From: Chitinophagaceae bacterium
Lineage (GTDB): Bacteria; Bacteroidota; Bacteroidia; Chitinophagales; Chitinophagaceae
NCBI GenBank assembly: GCA_947468255.1
Contig: CANIMM010000216.1
Span: 1 to 5,532, forward strand
Length of the DNA: 5,532 bases
Direction: 5' to 3'
Shown: in pieces, positions 1 through 5,532 of the stretch
Position numbering within the stretch: position 1 is the first letter of the stretch
Layout of the letters: the number at the start of each line of letters is the position of its first letter
The notes under the pieces: model-generated
Databases searched by the model: none
The model's input: only the letters and a program-made list of their open reading frames with translations
What the model was told of the DNA's origin: nothing
Translations under genes and position numbers: made by a program

Positions 1-2333
1 ACATGGTTACAGATAAAAGCGGCTGGACTTTACGCTCAGGAAGTATTTATACTGGAGGTTCTCCTTACAATGATAAAAATGAAGGTAATCGAAGAAGTGA
101 TGATGGCAAAGTTTGGGTGGGAGGATTGGCTCTCCGTATAAATCCAGACGGAACCGGATTGAAAGTAATGGGCCATAATTTCCGAAACTCTTATGAGGTG
201 ATTCCCGATTCATATGGTAATCTTTGGCAAAATGATAATGACGACCAGGTAGTGACCTGTCGTACTTCCTGGTTAATGGAAGGAGGTAATGCAGGGTATT
301 TTAGCACTGATGGAACACGGTATTGGCAAGCAGATCAGCGTCCGGGACAGGAGATTTTTTCTGCTCATTGGCACCAAGAAGATCCTGGTATAATGCCTGC
401 AGGTGATCGATCGGGTGCTGGCGCACCTACCGGTGTTGCAATGTACGAATCGGATGCATTGGGTAAAAATTATAGGGGGATGTTACTGAGTGCGGATGCA
501 GGTAGAAATGTTATATTTGGATACCATCCTTCTTTAAGCCAGTCTGGATACAATTTAGGAATGCGCCAGAATTTTATCACTTCTCTTTCAGGTGATAATG
601 CAGGCTATGTATGGAATGATACCATTCAAAACAAACAAAAGGATAATTGGTTTCGACCGGCTGATGTTACTATTGGAACAGACGGCGCCATTTTCATTGC
701 TGATTGGTACGATCCAGTAGTGGGTGGCCATCAAATGAATGATAGCCTGGGGTATGGAAGAATTTACCGCATTACTCCAAAAAATAAAAAACTGCTTCCT
801 CCAACACTTGATTTCAATAGCATACAAGGGCAATTGGAAGCTTTGAAGAATCCAGCAGTGAATGTTCGCAATATCGCTTTTGAAAAACTAAAACAGCAGG
901 GCGCAGCAGTTATTGAACCCGTGAAAAAATTGCTGCACGACGAGAACCCATTTGTTAGAGCAAGGGCTGTATGGCTATTGGCCCAACTGGGTAATGAAGG
1001 TAAAAAGCAAGTTGAAAATATTTTGACAGACAAAGACGAGCAAATCAGAGCAACCGCTTTCCGATCTTTGCGACAGGTTACTCAAAATATGATGCCTATA
1101 GCTAGTAAGCTCTCAACCGATCCCTCAGCATTTGTTCGAAGGGAAATAGCTGTTGCCCTGAGAGACTCATCTTTTAAAGTAAAAAAAGAAATACTGCTTA
1201 CACTCGCTGCTCAGTATGATGGTAAAGATCGATGGTACCTCGAAACCCTTGGAAGCGCTATGGATGCAGATGCTGAAAGTTGGTACAAAGAATTACTGAT
1301 TTCTTTTTACCCTAATCAACCAATCTCGCCATTGAAGTGGAGTAAGCCAATGGCAGATTTTGCCTGGAGGCTTCATCCTGTAATTGCCGTGAAGGAAATT
1401 GCACAAAGAGCTATGGATTCGGCTTCATCAATAGAAGAAAGAATGCGAATGATTACGGCGCTAGCTTTTATAAATGATAAAACGGCGGCTGATGCGATGT
1501 TGAATTTGACTGCTGCTAGTTTGGCAGATGTAAAAGAACAATCTTTGTATTGGCTTTCATTCAGACAGAGTAATGATTGGTATAAATTATTAGATTGGTC
1601 AAAAATAAATATAAATACTACTTATCAGCGAAAGCTGGCAAAAATGAAAGTTAAGCTGCAAATGCTGTTTGACAGTCGACAGTCTCAGCAAGACCATAAA
1701 AGCCTGGCAAAGGAAATGGCATTAGATTCAATGGGAGGTCAAATGGTGATTGGATTAATGGCAGAGAATAAATTGCCCGCTTCGTTAATGCCAGTCGTGG
1801 CAGAAAATATTTTCAATAACCCGAATTTAGCGGTAAGGGTTCAGGCTGGAAAATATGTTAAGCGAAATGGCACGGATAAAATATTTTCAGTGAATAATAT
1901 TGCAAAATTACCTGGGGATGCTGTAGCGGGTCAAACTATTTTTAAAAACAATTGTAGTACTTGCCACCGTGTTGGATTGACAGGAAATAGGATTGGGCCG
2001 GAACTTACCAATATTGGCAAAAAATTTGATAAAATTTCATTACTCGATGCCATTGTCAATCCCAGTGCTGCCATTGTTTTTGGTTATGAGCCTTGGCTGG
2101 TGAATACAGTAGAGGGGGAATCTGTATTTGGATTTTTAGTTTCAGAAAATAAGCAGTCTATTGTTATAAAAGATATTTCTGGTGTTCAACATGTTATCGC
2201 ACAAAACAAAATTAGTTCAAAGAAAAAGCAACAAAAAAGCCTAATGCCTGAACCGATAACAACCGGGATAACTGAACAAAACCTGGCAGATATTGCAGCT
2301 TTTTTATTAACATATAAAGAAAGTCATAAGTAA
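1..2333 (+). CDS. PVC-type membrane-bound dehydrogenase / HEAT repeat / cytochrome c protein, 5'-truncated by the window edge
   Basis: The reading frame is open from the window edge (first full codon at 3) to TAA at 2331-2333, giving 776 visible residues. Family members are usually about 1,000 residues or more with a signal peptide, so the ATG at 3 is probably an internal Met and the N-terminus is outside. Residues about 1-260 resemble the end of the dehydrogenase-like beta-propeller (TIGR02604 type): NFRNSYEV at 59-66, QNDNDDQ at 76-82, RPADVTIGTDGAIFIADWYDP at 218-238 (interrupted here only for reference), and the closing GRIYRITP at 252-259. Residues about 275-500 are helical HEAT-like repeats, clearest at 283-360 (NPAVNVRN, ENPFVRARA, DEQIRATAF). 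Residues about 635-776 form the Pirellula/Verrucomicrobium-type haem domain (TIGR02603 type): C651-S-T-C654-H655 binds haem c, and Met748 in SLMPEPI is the likely distal ligand. Such proteins are expected in the periplasm or on the outer face of a membrane. The substrate cannot be read from sequence. Family assignment is firm; the role is not. Confidence 0.9.
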   Translation, partial: MVTDKSGWTLRSGSIYTGGSPYNDKNEGNRRSDDGKVWVGGLALRINPDGTGLKVMGHNFRNSYEVIPDSYGNLWQNDNDDQVVTCRTSWLMEGGNAGYFSTDGTRYWQADQRPGQEIFSAHWHQEDPGIMPAGDRSGAGAPTGVAMYESDALGKNYRGMLLSADAGRNVIFGYHPSLSQSGYNLGMRQNFITSLSGDNAGYVWNDTIQNKQKDNWFRPADVTIGTDGAIFIADWYDPVVGGHQMNDSLGYGRIYRITPKNKKLLPPTLDFNSIQGQLEALKNPAVNVRNIAFEKLKQQGAAVIEPVKKLLHDENPFVRARAVWLLAQLGNEGKKQVENILTDKDEQIRATAFRSLRQVTQNMMPIASKLSTDPSAFVRREIAVALRDSSFKVKKEILLTLAAQYDGKDRWYLETLGSAMDADAESWYKELLISFYPNQPISPLKWSKPMADFAWRLHPVIAVKEIAQRAMDSASSIEERMRMITALAFINDKTAADAMLNLTAASLADVKEQSLYWLSFRQSNDWYKLLDWSKININTTYQRKLAKMKVKLQMLFDSRQSQQDHKSLAKEMALDSMGGQMVIGLMAENKLPASLMPVVAENIFNNPNLAVRVQAGKYVKRNGTDKIFSVNNIAKLPGDAVAGQTIFKNNCSTCHRVGLTGNRIGPELTNIGKKFDKISLLDAIVNPSAAIVFGYEPWLVNTVEGESVFGFLVSENKQSIVIKDISGVQHVIAQNKISSKKKQQKSLMPEPITTGITEQNLADIAAFLLTYKESHK

Positions 2334-2400
2334 TCAATTTTAGGCATTTGATTTGTAAAATACGGTTCTTAATAAGGGACTAACAATAATTTTTTTAATA

Positions 2401-3159
2401 ATGAAAGTAGGATTATTTATTCCCTGTTATGTGGACCAATTTTATCCGAAAGTGGCAGTAGCTACCCTGGAACTTTTGGAGAAATTGGGTTGCGAAGTTG
2501 TTTTTCCGCTCAATCAAACCTGTTGTGGTCAACCGATGGCCAATAGTGGATTTGCCAATTTGAGTGAAGGTTGTGATAAAAATTTTGTAGCCAATTTCGG
2601 CGAAGTCGATTACATCGTATCTCCATCAGGAAGTTGTGTATTGCACGTGAAAGAACATTTGCATGACCAGGATGAAAGCAAGGCTTTGCATATCCGGAAT
2701 CATATTTATGAATTGACAGAATTTATCGTTGATATTTTAAAAATTGAAAATATCAATGCTTCTTTTCCTCATAAGGTGGGTATGCATATTAGTTGCCATG
2801 GTCAGCGTGGATTGAATCTCTCTTCCATGAGTGAATTGATGGCACCTCCATTTTCAAAACCAACCCATTTATTAAATATGGTGAAAGGATTGGAACTTAG
2901 CTTACCCAAGCGGGTAGACGAATGCTGTGGTTTTGGAGGTACATTTTGTGTTTTTGAAGAATCTGTATCTGTAAAAATGGGTAAGGATCGAATTACTGAG
3001 CATGCTATCAATGAAGTAGAATATATTACCGGCGGGGATGTAAGTTGCTTAATGCACTTAGAAGGTATTTTAAGGAGAAACGGAAGTAAGGTAAAAACCA
3101 TTCATATAGCTGAGATTCTAAACAGTGTTGAACCCGAGTTGCACAGTAAAAGGAAATAA
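2401..3159 (+). CDS. lutA: LutA/LldE: CCG-domain iron-sulfur subunit of L-lactate oxidation complex
   Basis: This 252-residue protein matches the LutA/YkgE family in length (about 240) and architecture. With LutB and LutC it oxidises L-lactate to pyruvate in the cytoplasm. Two cysteine-rich CCG domains are visible. The first has C9 in FIPCYVDQFYP, C41-C42-G43 in NQTCCGQP, and C79 in PSGSC. The second has C132 in ISCHGQRGL, C175-C176-G177 in DECCGFGGTFC, and C183. Such domains bind iron-sulfur clusters or act at the redox site, as in heterodisulfide reductase HdrB and the GlpC/GlcF proteins. The first domain ends in S76-G-S-C79 rather than a full CxxC. The ATG at 2401 is chosen because the family N-terminus (KVGLFIPCYVD) follows at once. 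No Shine-Dalgarno sequence precedes it, only an A/T-rich leader with seven T at 2390-2396, which is usual for Bacteroidota. It heads the lutABC operon, 67 nt after the PVC-type gene and 1 nt before lutB. Confidence 0.95.
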   Translation: MKVGLFIPCYVDQFYPKVAVATLELLEKLGCEVVFPLNQTCCGQPMANSGFANLSEGCDKNFVANFGEVDYIVSPSGSCVLHVKEHLHDQDESKALHIRNHIYELTEFIVDILKIENINASFPHKVGMHISCHGQRGLNLSSMSELMAPPFSKPTHLLNMVKGLELSLPKRVDECCGFGGTFCVFEESVSVKMGKDRITEHAINEVEYITGGDVSCLMHLEGILRRNGSKVKTIHIAEILNSVEPELHSKRK

Positions 3160-3160
3160 A
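3151..3160 (+). promoter_or_regulatory. Ribosome binding site deciding the lutB start
   Basis: AGGA at 3151-3154, inside the last codons of lutA, lies six bases before the ATG at 3161. It is purine-rich and Shine-Dalgarno-like, the only such site in front of the lut genes. It favours 3161 over the in-frame ATG at 3125, whose 12 extra residues (MLNPSCTVKGNK) overlap the end of lutA and do not resemble a LutB N-terminus. Confidence 0.55.
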
Positions 3161-4576
3161 ATGAATCCAAAAAATTTCAATAGACTTTTTTTTGCACCAT
3201 TGCAAGGAGCTGGACTCAGTCATTCAGCAGCAGCAGAAATATTCAACCAGGATGAGTCGAGAACTGACTGGCATGATGAAACACTTTGGTTTGTAAGAGA
3301 AAAAAGAGACAAGGCCGTACGGCAAATACCGGAGTGGGAGCAGCTGCGAGAACTTGCCTCACAAATTAAAGACCATACCCTTTCTAACCTGGATAATTAC
3401 CTATCGGAATTTGAAAAAAATGCCCAAGCAAATGGCATTCAAGTGCATTGGGCTGCAGATGGAAACGAGCACAATGAGATCATTTTGAAAATCATTCGTG
3501 AGCAGAAAATTCAGCATGTAGTGAAAAGCAAATCAATGCTAACTGAAGAATGTCATTTGAATGAGTTTTTGCTTCAACGCGGTATAGATGTAGTGGATAC
3601 GGACTTAGGGGAGCGAATTGTTCAATTTAGAAATGAACCGCCCAGCCATATTGTATTGCCCGCCATCCATTTAAAAAAGCAGGACGTAAGTGATACATTT
3701 CACCAATACCTTGGAACTGAAAAAGGAAACAATGATCCACAGTATTTGACCGAGGCTGCTCGGCAGCATTTACGGGGTAAATTTATTGATTCTCAGCTAG
3801 CCCTTACGGGGGTGAATTTTGCGATTGCATCAACGGGCGGTTTTGTAGTTTGTACCAATGAAGGTAATGCTGACATGGGGGTTCATTCGGCTGCCATTCA
3901 TATTGCTTGTATGGGTATTGAAAAAATTATTCCAAAGCCGGAACATCTGGGTGTATTTCTACGCTTACTCGCAAGAAGTGCTACTGGGCAACCCATTACT
4001 ACTTATTCCAGTCATTTTCATCAACCAAGGGTTGGTCAGCAAATGCATATTATTATTGTAGACAATGGCAGAACAAAACAATTGGGTCGTCCCGATTTTA
4101 GGAATTCCTTAAAATGTATTCGTTGCGCTGCTTGTTTCAATACTTGTCCGGTATATAGAAGAAGTGGAGGACATAGTTACCATACTGCTGTAGCAGGTCC
4201 TATTGGATCTATTTTAAATCCAAATTTGGATATGAAGGCAAATGCCGATTTACCATTTGCGTCTACGCTTTGTGGTTCGTGTAGCAATGTATGTCCTGTA
4301 AAGATTGATATTCATGTACAATTATATAAATGGCGTCAGGTATTGGTTGCAGAAGGGTATACTGCTACCGGAAAAAAAGCAGCTATGAAAGGCATGGCAT
4401 TTGTTTTATCACGTCCTTCCATTTATCGAGTGGCTGGAAAAATGGGGCGTTGGGTGATGCGCGTTTTTCCTTTTATTACTAATAATAAAATGCTAAATCC
4501 CTGGTACAAACAAAGGGAAATGCCCGAGGCTCCCAAACAAAGTTTCAGGGATTGGTACATAAAAAATAAAAAATGA
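3161..4576 (+). CDS. lutB: LutB/LldF: LUD-domain ferredoxin-type iron-sulfur subunit of L-lactate oxidation complex
   Basis: From ATG 3161 the product is 471 residues, close to LutB/YkgF (about 475-480). It is the electron-transfer subunit of the L-lactate dehydrogenase complex. Residues about 40-70 (VREKRDKAV...PEWEQLRELA) are the usual helical N-terminus. The LUD (DUF162) domain follows, with KSKSMLTEE at 122-130, ETDLGE-like VDTDLGERIVQ at 145-155, and the core ALTGVNFAIASTGGFVVCTNEGN at 214-236, followed by HIACMGIEKIIP. The ferredoxin-like part has C319-x2-C322-x2-C325-x3-C329-P and then C371-x2-C374-x3-C378-P, so seven cysteines are seen; Ser368 stands where an eighth would fall. The C-terminal region (RPSIYRVAGKMGRW, then REMPEAPKQSFRDWY) matches the DUF3390 tail of LutB. 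The gene starts 1 nt after lutA and its TGA overlaps the lutC start, indicating coupled translation. An alternative start at 3125 would give 483 residues and is less likely. Confidence 0.95.
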   Translation: MNPKNFNRLFFAPLQGAGLSHSAAAEIFNQDESRTDWHDETLWFVREKRDKAVRQIPEWEQLRELASQIKDHTLSNLDNYLSEFEKNAQANGIQVHWAADGNEHNEIILKIIREQKIQHVVKSKSMLTEECHLNEFLLQRGIDVVDTDLGERIVQFRNEPPSHIVLPAIHLKKQDVSDTFHQYLGTEKGNNDPQYLTEAARQHLRGKFIDSQLALTGVNFAIASTGGFVVCTNEGNADMGVHSAAIHIACMGIEKIIPKPEHLGVFLRLLARSATGQPITTYSSHFHQPRVGQQMHIIIVDNGRTKQLGRPDFRNSLKCIRCAACFNTCPVYRRSGGHSYHTAVAGPIGSILNPNLDMKANADLPFASTLCGSCSNVCPVKIDIHVQLYKWRQVLVAEGYTATGKKAAMKGMAFVLSRPSIYRVAGKMGRWVMRVFPFITNNKMLNPWYKQREMPEAPKQSFRDWYIKNKK

Positions 4577-5166
4577 GTTCAAGAGAAAAAATATTAGGGG
4601 CTATCTCCAGCAATAAACCAGTTTTTATTGAATCACCAGTGGTGGAAATCGATCGCATTCAAATAGAACCCGCTACTGCATTGGCGCAATTTACTCAAAC
4701 CTTGGTAAGTATTGGCGGAACGGTTGTTCAGATCTCGGACATTCATCTTATTGGCGATGAAATAAAGAAGGCTAGGGATAGTGGAAAATATGTAGTCAAC
4801 ACATTGCCTTTTTTGGGGGAAGTAAACGAAGAAATTAATGTATCATTGGATGCTACCGCATTGGAGTCAGTGCACCAGGCATATATTGGTGCAACGCTGG
4901 GAGTTGCCGAAAATGGAGCCGTGTGGATATATGAAAGCCAAATGAAAAATCGTTTATTGCCTTTTATTTGTCAGCACCTGGTTATCTGCATGCGTTCAAA
5001 AGATATTGTACCTACTATGCATGAAGCATATCAACAAATTGATGTGTTCAAAGAAGGGTACGGAGTTTTTTTAGCGGGTCCTTCTAAAACTGCTGATATC
5101 GAACAATCTTTGGTTATTGGTGCGCACGGTGCTAGAAGTTTGTTGGTATATTTAATAAACGAATAA
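4573..5166 (+). CDS. lutC: LutC/LldG: LUD-domain subunit of L-lactate oxidation complex
   Basis: This 197-residue protein consists of one LUD (DUF162) domain. It is shorter than Bacillus LutC or E. coli YkgG (about 230-240) but complete at both ends. It begins with MSSREKILGAI, the usual helical start, and shows GATLGVAENGAVWI at 106-119, RLLPFICQHLVI, and the closing signature GPSKTADIEQSLVIGAHGAR at 169-188, near-identical in pattern to the family's C-terminal GPSRTADIE...G.HG block. LutC is required with LutA and LutB for growth on L-lactate in Bacillus subtilis; its exact biochemical part is unsettled. The start codon overlaps the lutB stop (ATGA at 4573-4576), so translation is probably coupled, and an A-rich stretch precedes it in place of a Shine-Dalgarno sequence. 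It is the last recognised gene of the operon; a strong hairpin starts 2 nt after its stop codon. Confidence 0.94.
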   Translation: MSSREKILGAISSNKPVFIESPVVEIDRIQIEPATALAQFTQTLVSIGGTVVQISDIHLIGDEIKKARDSGKYVVNTLPFLGEVNEEINVSLDATALESVHQAYIGATLGVAENGAVWIYESQMKNRLLPFICQHLVICMRSKDIVPTMHEAYQQIDVFKEGYGVFLAGPSKTADIEQSLVIGAHGARSLLVYLINE

Positions 5167-5167
5167 T

Positions 5168-5206
5168 CGGATGGTAAAATTACTTGAATCCAAATTTTAC
5201 AATCCG
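5168..5206 (+). terminator. Imperfect inverted repeat after lutC, possible transcript 3' end or stabilising hairpin
   Basis: The left arm CGGATGGTAAAATT (5168-5181) pairs with the right arm AATTTTACAATCCG (5193-5206) at 13 of 14 positions, the single mismatch being G5173 against A5201. The loop is 11 nt (5182-5192). It begins directly after the lutC TAA at 5164-5166, the usual place for a terminator or a 3'-end protecting hairpin. A T-tract does not follow on the + strand (CTCGTAGTTTCTTG), so it is not a textbook Rho-independent terminator. On the - strand the bases after the stem are ATTATTCG, also no T-tract. The pairing is seen directly; the function is inferred. Confidence 0.5.
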
Positions 5207-5269
5207 CTCGTAGTTTCTTGCCTAGTATTTTTAGTTGTATTATCAGCAAACAAAGAATCTTTAAGGTAA
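5171..5269 (+). CDS. Possible small membrane-peptide ORF (32 residues), or a gene remnant
   Basis: ATG at 5171 opens 32 codons ending in TAA at 5267-5269. The product starts MVKLLESKFYNPL and continues with a hydrophobic run VVSCLVFLVVLSA (about residues 14-26), then a short charged tail ANKESLR. That gives one potential membrane segment with a positively charged N-side, a plausible small membrane protein or a truncated first segment of a larger membrane protein. The start lies 4 nt after the lutC stop, so re-initiation after lutC is possible. Against it: there is no Shine-Dalgarno sequence, the start codon sits inside the left arm of the 5168-5206 hairpin, the codons are few, and I recognise no family. 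Reading past the stop in all three frames gives no clear continuation, so a simple frameshift is not evident. Confidence 0.25.
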   Translation: MVKLLESKFYNPLVVSCLVFLVVLSANKESLR

Positions 5270-5514
5270 ATTCAGTTATCTGGCCAAGTAATGCATAGTT
5301 GGCTAAAAAGCTAGCTGCTTAAATAAAATATCCGAAATAGTTGATTTATCTAAATTAGGAGGGTTGGGCAGCCATCGAATGGACCATACTGAAAGCCCTT
5401 TCAATATTTAATTTATAATTATATATCATCAGTTCTGAAAAAATAGCAAAAGAAAAAAAATGATATTTTCATACTATTTCTTACCTTAATTAAATAATTA
5501 AAAATAACTCAATT

Positions 5515-5532
5515 ATGAAATCAAATAATCGG
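5515..5532 (+). CDS. Possible start of a downstream gene, cut by the window end
   Basis: ATG at 5515 opens six codons (MKSNNR) that run off the window. It is preceded by an A/T-rich leader (AATTAAAAATAACTCAATT) of the kind seen at Bacteroidota start sites. A Met-Lys-Ser beginning suits an exported protein, but six residues cannot identify anything. The long AT-rich region before it suggests a separate transcription unit from lutABC. Confidence 0.3.

Larger units (their letters stand above)
5167..5514. other. 348-nt AT-rich intergenic region
   Basis: This stretch separates lutC from a possible next gene. It holds the inverted repeat at 5168-5206, a 32-codon hydrophobic ORF at 5171-5269, a more GC-rich island at about 5357-5398, and a very AT-rich tail from about 5401 with A-runs (5437-5460) and TTAATTAAATAATTAAAAATAA-like low complexity before 5515. 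I found no tRNA, no riboswitch core, no IS ends, and no TTTG / TAnnTTTG promoter pair of the Bacteroidetes type. The AT-rich tail is the likely place for a promoter and leader of a downstream gene. Confidence 0.6.

Noticed and set aside
2334..2400. Possible terminator or promoter between the PVC-type gene and lutA (ATTTTA/TAAAAT pairing at 2337-2342 and 2356-2361; TTTG at 2347-2350 and 2352-2355).
   Set aside because: The stem is only six A/T pairs with a 13-nt loop and no adjacent T-tract, and no TAnnTTTG box lies at the required 19-21 nt from either TTTG.
3858..4061. Open + strand frame of 67 codons inside lutB.
   Set aside because: It is fully inside the well-supported LUD and pre-ferredoxin coding region in another frame and has no recognisable features.
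5308..5320. Small palindrome AGCTAGCT and AAGC/GCTT pairing.
   Set aside because: Too short to support an operator or hairpin without comparison to other genomes.
5357..5398. GC-richer island that, read on the - strand, gives short stretches such as GLSVWSIRWLPNPPNLDKS or IERAFSMVHSMAAQPS, suggesting a transposase or membrane-protein remnant.
   Set aside because: The frames are about 20-31 codons, lack a good start, and match no family I can name with confidence; it could be chance.
5437..5480. Possible hairpins between A-runs and T-rich blocks (TGAAAA with TTTTCA; AAATAG with CTATTT).
   Set aside because: Low-complexity A/T pairing over long spacers, expected by chance in such sequence.
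5162..5532. Nine-base direct repeat AATAATCGG at 5162-5170 and 5524-5532, which could be a target-site duplication around the intergenic region.
   Set aside because: No terminal inverted repeats lie inside the two copies, there is no transposase, the first copy overlaps the lutC stop and the second lies within a possible coding start; an A/T-rich 9-mer can recur by chance.

Overview
The window looks like chromosomal DNA from a Bacteroidota (Bacteroidetes) bacterium, possibly near Chitinophagaceae/Sphingobacteriia. This placement is inferred from the low-to-moderate GC, the A/T-rich start-codon contexts mostly lacking Shine-Dalgarno sequences, and the presence of a planctomycete-type dehydrogenase/cytochrome protein of a kind common in that phylum. 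No 16S or other taxonomic marker is present.

Layout, all genes on the + strand. (1) Positions 1-2333 hold the 3' part of a large 'PVC-type' protein: the end of a beta-propeller dehydrogenase-like domain, a HEAT-repeat middle and a C-terminal cytochrome c domain with one CxxCH haem site. Its N-terminus lies outside the window. (2) After a 67-nt gap comes lutABC (2401-5166), three tightly packed genes encoding the iron-sulfur L-lactate oxidation complex: LutA (CCG-domain protein), LutB (LUD domain plus ferredoxin-type clusters) and LutC (LUD domain). LutA and LutB are separated by 1 nt, and LutB and LutC overlap by ATGA, so the three are almost certainly co-transcribed and translationally coupled. 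(3) Positions 5167-5514 are a 348-nt AT-rich region without a convincing gene. It opens with a strong imperfect inverted repeat right after the lutC stop and contains a 32-codon ORF with one hydrophobic segment that overlaps this hairpin. (4) The last 18 nt may be the start of another gene.

Working together: LutABC is known to oxidise L-lactate to pyruvate in the cytoplasm and pass electrons to the respiratory chain. The upstream protein would be exported and haem-bearing, so it may be an oxidase of sugars or alcohols whose pathway yields lactate, but the sequence shows only proximity. No lactate permease, regulator or promoter matching the Bacteroidetes consensus was found in the window. Apart from the hairpin/small-ORF arrangement after lutC, the region looks ordinary, and I see no evidence for an undescribed multi-gene system.
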